NCBI GenBank assembly: GCA_025350765.1
Contig: JANXXC010000019.1
Span: forward strand, 1 to 32,138
DNA: 32,138 nucleotides
From: Holophagaceae bacterium
GTDB lineage: Bacteria > Acidobacteriota > Holophagae > Holophagales > Holophagaceae
Reading direction: 5' to 3'
The notes under the pieces were generated by a model, which was not told the origin of the DNA, ran no database searches, and saw only the letters and a program-made list of their open reading frames with translations. The stretch's first letter is position 1. Every line of letters starts with the position of its first letter. Shown here piece after piece: positions 1-7,638 of this stretch. The position numbers and the translations under genes are program-made.

Positions 1-4
1 GGTA

Positions 5-2695
5 TCAGTCCTCTACCGTGACCCGATAGGCGCCGAAGAAGATGGCGTTGAGGAAGGCACGGGTGGTGAAAGCGCTCATACCGCGGAACACGGGATCGCC
101 CGCGAAAAGGATCACGGCTCCCGCGCCGCGGTGCTCCCGTAGGGCGTAGGGGCTTAGGCGCAGCTTGGGCTCCAGGCCTTTTGGCAAAAGGCCGGAGACT
201 TTCAGGGGCTCGCCTTCATTGGAGACTTTCGTATCTTTCGCGTCTTTGGAGTCCTTGGATTCTTTGGATTCCTTTTTGGGATTGCCTGGATAAAAGATCG
301 GATTCTCGCCCCCAGGGCTCAGCTCCAGGATGGTGTCGCCGGTGTTCAGCACGGCCGCGTCGGCGCTGTGAAGGCCCCAGGCCAGGGGATGGCTCAGGTC
401 AACCTTCACACGCAGCAGGGCGCCGGGAATGGATTCCTGCAGATCCCGCTGCTCGCGGCCCGACCAAGGCTGGATAAGATCCGCCGCATCGGGCTTGGGA
501 GCCTCGCGCTTCGGGTCCTTCTCTTTGAGCCGAGCTTCCTCCGCCTCCTTGCCGAGGAACTGAAAACCGGCTTCTGAAAGGCCCGCCCGGGAGGCGTAGA
601 TCCCACCCCCTTGCAGGCCGATGAGCACGCCGCCTTCGCTGGTCCAGGTCTTGAGCTTCGCGGCGCCGCCATCGCCCAAGACGCGCTGCCAGCCCTTACC
701 CGCGGCATTGTCATCCACCAGAACAATGTGGGTGTAGCGATGAAGCAGGGCTCCGCTCAACCGTTCAGCCCGCACCTGCGCGAAAGGGATGCCGGTCTCG
801 CGCAGCGTGTGCATCACCGCGCCCAGGGCCGTCGCATCCGCTGGGCGATCAATGACCAGAGCCACCTTGGGAACCGCGAGAGGATAAACCCGGTCGGAGC
901 CGAGGTCCGGGCCCGTATCGGAGAGGGCGCTCTGGGCGGCCATCACGGGATGGTGATTCTGGGTAGCCAGATCCGAGATCCGGGCGCGAAGTTTCAAGGC
1001 GTCGTTAAGGCGGATGGGAAACACCACGGCGCCGGGGCCGAAGCGCTGGTCGCCCATGGCGAAGGGCTCGGATACCACCGTGCCGCGGAATCCATCCAGC
1101 AGCAGGGCCGCCATGGTCCGCTCGCGGCCTTCGAAACCCGCAGGGAGGATGTAGCTGGAACGGGCTTCGGGAAGCGCCGTGCCCTTGTCACCGACGATGG
1201 GTGCCGAGGCGACCTTGGGGCGCTGTTTCGCGTACCAGGCGGGAACATTGAAGCTGAGTGGAAGACTCCAGGCGGTCACGTCATAGCTGGGTTTTGGGCC
1301 CATCTGGGCTTCCTTCTGGAGCAGCGCTTCGGCCATGGCCCCGGTGGGTTGATCCAGCGGAACGAGGTAGCTGCCGGCCTTCACCGTGGCCGGCAGGACC
1401 CCCACGCCGATGGGCTCCAGACCAGCGGTACCAAGGCCTTCGGTGATGCGCTGGACTTCGATGCCGTTGCGCTGAAGGATTTCCACCAAGGCCCGCGAAC
1501 GGCCTGGATCCGGGCCTTCGGCGATAAGGAAGGCCCCCGCGCGCTCTCCCAAGTTCATCCTTTCCCGCCGCACCTTCTGGAAGTCCATGAGCAGCGCATC
1601 GTGGCTCTCAGAGGCGGTCTGCACCGTCGCGAGGCTCGCGGTGAAATGCCGCCGCACGCGCTTCTCCAGGGTGAGAATTTCGCCGTCCCGCCGACGGTAG
1701 GCCAACCCCGACTGGCCCGCCATTTCAAAGGTCATGCCCACCGCGCCGTGCAGGCTAGGCCAGCTATCGCCATAGCTCGGGTAGAAAAGGTCAAAGACAT
1801 CCTTACTGAAGTAGGCGAACTCATGGGCATCGAAGGCTCGCGCCACACCCTTGCCGAAGGTCTGTTGCCAATAGCCGGCGATGGGCTTCGGCACCGCGTC
1901 GTGGATGGGTTGCATGGTGGGCGGGAAGTAGTAGCTGCTCTCGGCGCTCATCTCATGGTGGTCCGCCAGAACTTGGGGATTCCATTGCAGGAAGGCCACC
2001 GCCTTGGCGCGGCTCTCGGATTGGGTCTGCCAGGCCCAGTCGCGGTTCAGGTCGAAGAGGCGATGGTTGAAGCGTCCCCCTGGCCAGCGGGGGCCGCTAT
2101 TCTGAGCGTCCTGGGGATCCGAAGGATTGACGCCTTGCAGGGTTTCGGACAGCGATTGGATGTAGCGTTCGCGGCCATCGGGATTCTGCGTAAGATCCAG
2201 CAGGATGACCACCCTGTCCAATTGCTTGATCACCTCGGCATCTTCACTGGCGGCGAAATGGTAGGCCACCACGAGGCCGGCCTCGCTGCCGCTGGGTTCG
2301 GCGCCGTGGATGCTGTAGCCCAGCCACACGAAGGCGGGATTGGCCCGGGCGATGCGCTCGGCCTCGTCACTGGAGCAGCTGCGGGGATCCGCGAGCTTCG
2401 CGTTATCCGCCTTCAGTTGATCCAGCTTCGCCAAATTTGCGGGGCTTGTGATGACCAAGAAGGGCTGGGGGCGGCCCTCTTCGGTGACATTGAGGGTGAA
2501 CAGCTTCACTCGGGTAGGGGCCGCCACCGCAAGGGCGTTCGCGTAGGCCACCAGATCCGCGTGATGGGTATAAGCCATGCCCGCGTTGGGCCGCGGGATA
2601 CCAGCTCGGTAGCTTTTGGAAGGGAACCACGAGGGCAGGGGCGCCTGGGCTGCGAGAGACAGGCCCATGAGAACCGGAATGGCGGCTCGCTTCAT
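5..2695 (-). CDS. Secreted M14-family zinc carboxypeptidase-like protein
   Basis: Predicted exported metallopeptidase of 896 residues. The first 18 residues form a signal peptide (MKRAAIPVLMGLSLAAQA). The M14 metal site is visible: H130 and E133 in SIHGAEPSGSE, a histidine at 246/247 in ADHHEM, and a candidate catalytic glutamate E324 in MTFEMAG. NPDGRERY (171-178) and LNRDW (216-220) match the substrate-binding part of the fold. The remaining ~550 residues form a long C-terminal region seen in large acidobacterial-type M14 proteins; I cannot assign it a fold with certainty. A lysine/serine/aspartate-rich stretch at about 803-824 is low complexity and probably a linker. The ATG is preceded by GGGAG at six bases. 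It starts 12 bases after murC and is probably co-transcribed with it. Family assignment is firm; the substrate is unknown. Confidence 0.88.
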   Translation of the reverse strand: MKRAAIPVLMGLSLAAQAPLPSWFPSKSYRAGIPRPNAGMAYTHHADLVAYANALAVAAPTRVKLFTLNVTEEGRPQPFLVITSPANLAKLDQLKADNAKLADPRSCSSDEAERIARANPAFVWLGYSIHGAEPSGSEAGLVVAYHFAASEDAEVIKQLDRVVILLDLTQNPDGRERYIQSLSETLQGVNPSDPQDAQNSGPRWPGGRFNHRLFDLNRDWAWQTQSESRAKAVAFLQWNPQVLADHHEMSAESSYYFPPTMQPIHDAVPKPIAGYWQQTFGKGVARAFDAHEFAYFSKDVFDLFYPSYGDSWPSLHGAVGMTFEMAGQSGLAYRRRDGEILTLEKRVRRHFTASLATVQTASESHDALLMDFQKVRRERMNLGERAGAFLIAEGPDPGRSRALVEILQRNGIEVQRITEGLGTAGLEPIGVGVLPATVKAGSYLVPLDQPTGAMAEALLQKEAQMGPKPSYDVTAWSLPLSFNVPAWYAKQRPKVASAPIVGDKGTALPEARSSYILPAGFEGRERTMAALLLDGFRGTVVSEPFAMGDQRFGPGAVVFPIRLNDALKLRARISDLATQNHHPVMAAQSALSDTGPDLGSDRVYPLAVPKVALVIDRPADATALGAVMHTLRETGIPFAQVRAERLSGALLHRYTHIVLVDDNAAGKGWQRVLGDGGAAKLKTWTSEGGVLIGLQGGGIYASRAGLSEAGFQFLGKEAEEARLKEKDPKREAPKPDAADLIQPWSGREQRDLQESIPGALLRVKVDLSHPLAWGLHSADAAVLNTGDTILELSPGGENPIFYPGNPKKESKESKDSKDAKDTKVSNEGEPLKVSGLLPKGLEPKLRLSPYALREHRGAGAVILFAGDPVFRGMSAFTTRAFLNAIFFGAYRVTVED

Positions 2696-2707
2696 TATTT
2701 CTCCCGA

Positions 2708-4120
2708 TCAGCGTTCAAGAAAGGCAGGGCCGACATTCGTGATGGTCCCGGCGCCAAAGGTCATCAGGAGGTCCCCTTGGCGGGTGAGGGTCTTCAGGAA
2801 GTCCGGCAGATCTTCGATCTTCGGAACTGAATGGACCTCGCGCTGGCCGTGGGCGCGCAGGCCCTCCACCAGGCTTTCCCCCGAAAGGCCAGGGATGGAA
2901 GGCTCTCCAGCGGCATAGATATCGGTGATGATCACCACGTCCGCCTCGAAAAAAGCCCTCGAAAATTCTTCCAAGAGGCTTTGCGTCCGCGTATAGCGGT
3001 GGGGCTGAAACGCAGCAATGATGCGGCGTTCGGGGAATCCCTTTCGCGCGGCCTTCAACGTCGCCGCGATCTCCGTGGGGTGGTGGCCGTAGTCGTCCAC
3101 CACGAGCACGCCATCCTTCTCGCCTTTTTTCGTGAAGCGCCTTTCGGCGCCGCTGAAGGTGGCCAAGCTATCGCGGATCTGGTCCTTATCCACACCCAAT
3201 TCCAGCGCCACGCCAATGGCCGCCAGGGCGTTCAACACCATGTGCTGACCGGGCACATTGATGGAAAATTCGCCGATCTCCTCGCCGAAGGCCGTGACTT
3301 GGAAGGTGCTGGTGAAGCCCTCCTGGCGGATATCGCGGGCGCGCAGATCCACCTGCGGATTCGTCCCATAGGTCCGCACTTGGCGTTTCAACAAGGGCCG
3401 CACGTGGGCCACGTTGGGATCGTCCATGCAGGCGAAAACAGATCCATAAAAAGGCACCTTGTTGGCGAATTCCACAAAGGCCGCGCGGATTTCCTCGATG
3501 TCCTTGTAGTGATCCAAATGCTCGCGATCAATGTTGGTGATCACCGCCAGGGTGGGGCTCAGCATCAGAAAGCTGCCATCGCTTTCGTCGGCTTCGGCCA
3601 CCAAGTAGTCGCCCTTGCCCAGCTTGGCGTTGGAGCCAAGGATCCCGAGCCTGCCACCGATGACGATGGTGGGGTCCAGCCCGGCCTGGCTGAGCACCTG
3701 GGCGATCATGCTGGTCGTAGAGGTCTTGCCGTGGGAGCCGCCGATGGCGATGCCCTGCTTCAACCGCATCAGCTCCGCGAGCATCTCTCCTCGCGGGATC
3801 ACCGGAATCTTGCTGGCATGGGCCGCCACGACCTCCGGATTGTCGCCGCGCACGGCGCTGGAAATCACCACAACTTGGGCCCCTTCGATGTGTTTTGCCT
3901 CGTGCCCCAGATCCACACGGATGCCGAGGGAACGAAGGCGCTCGGTGACGACACTCTCTTTCAGATCCGTACCTGATACCTGGAAACCTAGATTCACCAG
4001 GACTTCCGCGATGCCCGACATGCCGATGCCGCCGATGCCCACGAAATGGATGTGCTGAATGGTGCCAAACACGTTGGATGCTCCTGAATCAGACCCCGAG
4101 GCCCGAATTTGCTGGGCCAC
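2708..4120 (-). CDS. murC: UDP-N-acetylmuramate--L-alanine ligase
   Basis: Cytoplasmic ligase that adds L-alanine to UDP-N-acetylmuramic acid using ATP, the first amino-acid step of the peptidoglycan stem. The 470-residue length is normal for MurC. The N-terminal nucleotide-binding loop FVGIGGIGMSG (26-36), the ATP P-loop GSHGKTST (128-135, K132) and the central DESDGSF and NIDREHLDHY segments are all present. The start is a GTG with AGAGGA eight bases upstream, and the ~15 residues before the Rossmann strand look like a short extension. Other mur genes are not in the window, so murC here is separate from, or at the end of, the usual division and cell-wall cluster. The M14 peptidase gene follows at once. 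Confidence 0.97.
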   Translation of the reverse strand: MAQQIRASGSDSGASNVFGTIQHIHFVGIGGIGMSGIAEVLVNLGFQVSGTDLKESVVTERLRSLGIRVDLGHEAKHIEGAQVVVISSAVRGDNPEVVAAHASKIPVIPRGEMLAELMRLKQGIAIGGSHGKTSTTSMIAQVLSQAGLDPTIVIGGRLGILGSNAKLGKGDYLVAEADESDGSFLMLSPTLAVITNIDREHLDHYKDIEEIRAAFVEFANKVPFYGSVFACMDDPNVAHVRPLLKRQVRTYGTNPQVDLRARDIRQEGFTSTFQVTAFGEEIGEFSINVPGQHMVLNALAAIGVALELGVDKDQIRDSLATFSGAERRFTKKGEKDGVLVVDDYGHHPTEIAATLKAARKGFPERRIIAAFQPHRYTRTQSLLEEFSRAFFEADVVIITDIYAAGEPSIPGLSGESLVEGLRAHGQREVHSVPKIEDLPDFLKTLTRQGDLLMTFGAGTITNVGPAFLER

Positions 4121-4228
4121 CGAGGAGATCCTCTAGCATAGCCGTCACTGCGGACCCACACTTAGAGGAAGTGGCACGGCTTTGGACTGTGTATTCCCGA
4201 AACCTAACCCAACTTCAAGAGGTGCCCC

Positions 4229-5119
4229 ATGAACGGACCCCGGATCATCGCATTCCTTTCGGCCACGGGCTTGCTGGCCACGGGCCTTTTGGGCCAGGAT
4301 CGAGAACGGCGCGCGGTTCAGTCTCCGCAGCCTTCGAGTGATCGGCAGACGTCCTCCGATGTGCGTGGCGGCTCCGGCGGTTTCGGATCCGACCGGCACG
4401 GGATGGGCGTTGACCACCGCAATCGGGGGCCGGTAGGCCCGGGGGGTAATTCTCCCGCTCAGGACCGGCGCAGCGTGACCCCGAATACCAGCCTCACCCA
4501 CGGGGTGCTGACCTCAGGCGCCAACGCCCGCCTGCATCCTCACCCCCATTACTGGCAGCCCTGCCCATTCTTTCCCAATGCCGTTTACTGGGGCCATCGC
4601 GACATCATGGCGGAAATCCAGTTCATGTCGCGGGAAGGCTTCGTGGCCTGCACCCGGGTGGCGGATGATGCTCTGGAAGTGAGCGACTATGCGGACTTTC
4701 CCCAAGGCTGGAAGGGCTACGCCTTCGTGGTGCCCGCCAAAGGCACCCTGCACGTGAGTCTGAACCACGTGAACCGCGGTTGGTTCCGTTTGGTGATGAT
4801 GAACAAATGGGGCGATCTGCAGCAAGGGATGCTCCAGAACCTCATCCCCACCGGCAATCCCGAAGTGACCTTCAAGAACCCGAAGGATGAGGCTCAGGCA
4901 GTCTATGTGGTCGCCGACGATCCGGGCTGGATGTCCTCGAAGGCCTACCCTTTCCAGCTAACGGTGGAGCGATCCTGGGATCCCACCACCGTAGACTTGA
5001 AGGATGTGAAAGTGGCCGCGGGTGTGTGGGGCAACCATGTGGACATGAGCGCCCAGTTCCGCCGCCCTACTTATGTGGGCTTCGGGTCCTGGGATCGGTC
5101 GGGCCAAGGTTGGTGGTAA
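4229..5119 (+). CDS. Secreted protein of unknown function, possible PPC-like beta domain
   Basis: Not a family I recognise with confidence. The first ~22 residues form a signal peptide (hydrophobic IIAFLSATGLLATGLLG, then Gln-Asp). Residues ~24-85 are low complexity, rich in Gly, Ser, Arg, Asp and Pro. The rest is a globular domain. The segment from about 165 to 250 (VPAKGTLHVSL, a central EVTFKNPKDEAQAVYVV, then YPFQLTVERSW) has the strand pattern of pre-peptidase C-terminal (PPC) beta-sandwich domains; this is an inference from pattern only. AGAGG lies six bases before the ATG. The gene is monocistronic: divergent from murC and closed by a strong terminator 14 bases after the stop. Confidence 0.8.
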   Translation: MNGPRIIAFLSATGLLATGLLGQDRERRAVQSPQPSSDRQTSSDVRGGSGGFGSDRHGMGVDHRNRGPVGPGGNSPAQDRRSVTPNTSLTHGVLTSGANARLHPHPHYWQPCPFFPNAVYWGHRDIMAEIQFMSREGFVACTRVADDALEVSDYADFPQGWKGYAFVVPAKGTLHVSLNHVNRGWFRLVMMNKWGDLQQGMLQNLIPTGNPEVTFKNPKDEAQAVYVVADDPGWMSSKAYPFQLTVERSWDPTTVDLKDVKVAAGVWGNHVDMSAQFRRPTYVGFGSWDRSGQGWW

Positions 5120-5132
5120 GCAGTCCCTGAGC

Positions 5133-5163
5133 AAAAAGCGGCCCTTCGGGGCCGCTTTTGTTT
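5133..5163. terminator. Bidirectional rho-independent terminator with UUCG loop
   Basis: A perfect 11-bp stem (5134-5144 with 5149-5159) closes the tetraloop TTCG. Its arms begin with AAAA and end with TTTT, so a U-tract follows the stem on both strands. It sits between the convergent stops at 5119 and 5180 and can serve both genes. Confidence 0.93.
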
Positions 5164-5179
5164 GAGAATTCGGGTTGAA

Positions 5180-6133
5180 TCATCGCCATGGACAGGCCTC
5201 GGTCACTTGCATCCTGAAGACACTGGGTTCCAGGGTTATTTCCGCGCGGTCGCGGGATTCAACGGGCTCACCGTCCAGGTGCCAAGGCAAAGGGCGGTCC
5301 AGGTAAACGTTGGCCTTCAACAAGCGGCCTTCCTGGCGCAGGTAGGTGCGGCCGCCTTCGCGAAAAAGGGCCGGGAGTTGGGTCAGGAGGTCCAGGTGGC
5401 GGGGCTTTCGGAGGGTGGCCCACTGAAGGATTCCATCGGCGGGGTGCGCGCCCGGCGCGATCCAGAAGCCGGACCCGTACTGAGGAAGATTGGCGATGCA
5501 GAGACTCCAGGCACTCTCCGGCAACGCGGCTTCTTCGCCGAGCCACGCGGCGCGAAGCACTTCACGTCTCGAGTTCGGCTCGCTTTCTTGAGGCTGAATC
5601 GCCTCCCAGCGCAGGCCTACCGGCTCGAAGTCCCGCCACAATTTCAGGGAGCGTTTCACGTAATTCAGGAAGCCCCGCGCGGTGCCGCCATCGAAGGCGT
5701 GGGCGATGACCGCCTCGAATCCCGTGCCGCAGAGATTGAGAAAGGGCGCGCCATCCAATCTCGGCAAATCCATGCGGATCTCAACCCCTTCGAGCAATCG
5801 CTGCACCGCGCCGCTGGGGTTCAGCGGCGTGCGGAGGCCCCGCACCAGGCCGTTGCCGCTGCCGCCGGGGATGGCCGCCAGGGGCACCGGACATCCGGCC
5901 GCCACCAGAGCTTTTCCCGCATGGTGGAGAGTGCCATCACCGCCCCACACGAAGAGCGGTCCCTCGGCGGCGATGGCCTGCGCGATGTGCGGTTCAAAGT
6001 CGTAGGGCGGACCAAAGGCGATGGGTTCGATGCGGGCGCGATGCCGGGCCGGGAGCCTCGCCATCAAGGCCTCGGGATCCTTTCGGGACACCCCGGCCTT
6101 GGGGTTGTAGAGCAGGGGCAGCTTCACTTCCAT
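5180..6133 (-). CDS. Diacylglycerol/lipid kinase family protein (DAGK catalytic domain)
   Basis: Predicted soluble or membrane-associated lipid kinase of 317 residues, close to the ~300 usual for the bacterial DgkB/YegS type. Signature sites: the N-terminal YNPKAG (9-14), GGDGT (64-68) that binds nucleotide, and PGGSGN (89-94). LCGTGFEAVIAH is the expected glycine-rich segment of the second domain. The substrate cannot be told from sequence; diacylglycerol, a sphingoid-like lipid or another lipid alcohol is possible. The ATG lies inside the last ten bases of the upstream small gene, so translation is probably coupled. It is the last gene of a three-gene minus-strand operon. Confidence 0.93.
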   Translation of the reverse strand: MEVKLPLLYNPKAGVSRKDPEALMARLPARHRARIEPIAFGPPYDFEPHIAQAIAAEGPLFVWGGDGTLHHAGKALVAAGCPVPLAAIPGGSGNGLVRGLRTPLNPSGAVQRLLEGVEIRMDLPRLDGAPFLNLCGTGFEAVIAHAFDGGTARGFLNYVKRSLKLWRDFEPVGLRWEAIQPQESEPNSRREVLRAAWLGEEAALPESAWSLCIANLPQYGSGFWIAPGAHPADGILQWATLRKPRHLDLLTQLPALFREGGRTYLRQEGRLLKANVYLDRPLPWHLDGEPVESRDRAEITLEPSVFRMQVTEACPWR

Positions 6134-6624
6134 TCCCAGGCCCTCACCACCGACGCGCCCCGGACCTCAACGCTGAAGCGCCTTCCGCCCAGGGCGGCCT
6201 CCCGGTCGGGCTGAATGGAGAAACGCCAGTGGCCAGGGCCCAGGGACTGGCGGTGGACTTCATGATGCTGGCTCGACAGGAAGGCCTGCTTTTGTTTGAG
6301 GCGCATCATGGCCGCAGAACCGAACAGGGGATTCCAGCTCCAAGGCCATCGCGCGGCGTCGGGAAACTCCTTGCAAGCGCCCGGCTCCAGGCTCCAGACC
6401 CGCACGTATTTCCGAAGTTCGGTAAGCGCGAGGCGATCCTTGACGACACTCCCCTCAGGGGAGATGGCGCTGTTATCTAGGCGGAAATTCCGCGTGGCGG
6501 GCGTGATCTGGTGGTCGTAAGCGCTTTGCGCCATGGCGCGGCCCAGAAAGCAGGCTGCGACCCACGCGATGGGAACGAAGACGATGACCGTTCCGCAGGA
6601 TCCGAGCTGGCGGAAAATCTTCAT
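6124..6624 (-). CDS. Small membrane-anchored protein of unknown function
   Basis: Unrecognised protein of 166 residues. One hydrophobic segment at about 11-30 (GTVIVFVPIAWVAACFLG) would act as signal anchor or uncleaved signal peptide, leaving ~135 residues outside the cytoplasm. The C-terminal half is rich in Trp, Arg and Gln and has no motif I know. Its ATG overlaps the stop of the pseudouridine synthase gene (TGATG), and its own stop overlaps the start of the lipid kinase by ten bases. This tight packing supports a real gene even without homology. Confidence 0.82.
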   Translation of the reverse strand: MKIFRQLGSCGTVIVFVPIAWVAACFLGRAMAQSAYDHQITPATRNFRLDNSAISPEGSVVKDRLALTELRKYVRVWSLEPGACKEFPDAARWPWSWNPLFGSAAMMRLKQKQAFLSSQHHEVHRQSLGPGHWRFSIQPDREAALGGRRFSVEVRGASVVRAWEWK

Positions 6625-7490
6625 CAGGAATTCCAGCGCGGCGGTGCCACCAGCAGGAGTTCCTCTCCTGTGGCGGGATGCTTGAGCGACAGTTTCCAGG
6701 CATGCAGGTCCATCTCACTGGCCTCCTCGCCGCTGTACAGCCGGTCGCCTCGCACCGGCGCGCCCAGGCTCGCCAGGTGGACGCGGATCTGATGGGTGCG
6801 GCCCGTGCGGGGCTCCGCGATGATCCAGTGGCCTGCGGGCAGTCCCTGCCTTTCTTCCGCCAACGCGGGCCTGATCACAGTGATGGCGGATTTCGGCTCC
6901 ATGAGATCGCCTTCCACGCCGAAGCGCCCGGGCACCGCGTTTCGAAGGCGCCCGATGGGGCGGTCCACGGTGCAGGCCTCCACGGGGCTCGACACCCGCG
7001 CCAGATAGGTTTTCCGCACCTCGTGGTCCGTGAATTTGCGCGTCAGCTCGGCGTTGATGGAAGCATCCTTCGAAAAGATCAACAGGCCCGAGGTCCCTTG
7101 ATCCAGCCGGTGATGCAGGAAAAGTTTTAGCTCGGGCCTCTGGGCCTTCAGCAGGGCCAGCAGATCATGGCGGTCCGAAGCCCAAGTCCCTTGAGTGGGC
7201 AGGCCCGTGGGCTTGTTTACCACCAGCAGCCATTTGTCCTCGAACACGATGGGGATCTGGATGTCCGGCACCGGCGGCAGGTTCGCATCAAAGGCCACGC
7301 GAACCTCGACGCCTGAGGCAACCATCTTCCCCGCCACGCGGACGCGCTTGCGATCCACCTGCACGCCGCCCAATTTCAGCGCCTCTCGCGCCGCCCGCCG
7401 GGACAAACCCGTATGCTTCGCCACCAGCTGATCCAGGCGCAGGCCCGTATCTTCGGGTGGGGATGAGAAGGTCCATTTCTGTAGCGCCAT
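6624..7490 (-). CDS. RluA-family pseudouridine synthase
   Basis: Converts specific uridines of RNA to pseudouridine in the cytoplasm. An N-terminal S4 RNA-binding domain (about 16-70, RLDQLVAKHTGLSRRAAREA) precedes the catalytic domain. HRLDQGTSG carries the catalytic aspartate D130, and RTGRTHQIRVHLASLG is the standard C-terminal motif of the RluA group. The 288-residue length fits RluC/RluD-like enzymes. Which rRNA or tRNA site is modified cannot be decided here. There is no Shine-Dalgarno. Instead TAAGCT stands six bases before the ATG, which would suit a leaderless message. It is the first gene of an operon with a small membrane protein and a lipid kinase. Confidence 0.95.
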   Translation of the reverse strand: MALQKWTFSSPPEDTGLRLDQLVAKHTGLSRRAAREALKLGGVQVDRKRVRVAGKMVASGVEVRVAFDANLPPVPDIQIPIVFEDKWLLVVNKPTGLPTQGTWASDRHDLLALLKAQRPELKLFLHHRLDQGTSGLLIFSKDASINAELTRKFTDHEVRKTYLARVSSPVEACTVDRPIGRLRNAVPGRFGVEGDLMEPKSAITVIRPALAEERQGLPAGHWIIAEPRTGRTHQIRVHLASLGAPVRGDRLYSGEEASEMDLHAWKLSLKHPATGEELLLVAPPRWNS

Positions 7491-7496
7491 GGATTC

Positions 7497-7502
7497 AGCT
7501 TA
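7497..7502 (-). promoter_or_regulatory. Possible -10 element of the rlu operon (leaderless type)
   Basis: TAAGCT on the minus strand ends six bases before the ATG at 7490. Transcription would begin at or next to the start codon. No convincing -35 box is present, and the element touches the long inverted repeat at 7501-7555. Confidence 0.45.
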
Positions 7503-7555
7503 GGGGCCGTAATGGAATTATCAGTGCTTTTCTGATGATTCCGTTACGGCCCTTA
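7501..7555 (+). repeat. 24-bp inverted repeat / long RNA hairpin
   Basis: Bases 7501-7524 pair with 7532-7555 around a seven-base loop (7525-7531). Of 24 pairs, 21 are Watson-Crick. The other three (7503/7553, 7513/7543, 7519/7537) are G-U in a plus-strand transcript but would be A-C mismatches in a minus-strand one. No T-run follows on plus, so it is not a simple terminator. It lies in the divergent gap between rlu and the cyclase gene. Confidence 0.85.
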
Positions 7556-7601
7556 TGCCGTGCCTGCCCTCAGCATGGCGAGATTAATTATTAACAACGG
7601 C

Positions 7602-7631
7602 TTACAGGAAGGATGGCCCCCGTCGTAGACT
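7602..7631 (+). promoter_or_regulatory. Possible promoter of the adenylate cyclase gene (leaderless type)
   Basis: TTACAG (7602-7607), an 18-base spacer and TAGACT (7626-7631), followed seven bases later by the GTG start at 7639. There is no Shine-Dalgarno, so the transcript may begin at the start codon. Confidence 0.45.
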
Positions 7632-7638
7632 CGACCGC

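Noticed and set aside
220-290. Tandem-like repeat in the 3' part of the M14 gene
   Set aside because: It is the codon-level echo of a Lys/Ser/Asp-rich linker, in frame, with no sign of a separate element.
611-2830. Long open frame on plus, opposite the M14 gene
   Set aside because: Antisense shadow: the minus frame has a signal peptide and M14 motifs, and the plus translation shows no family features. Long antisense frames are common at this GC content.
2831-3976. Open frame on plus, opposite murC
   Set aside because: murC is unmistakable on minus; the plus frame is a composition effect.
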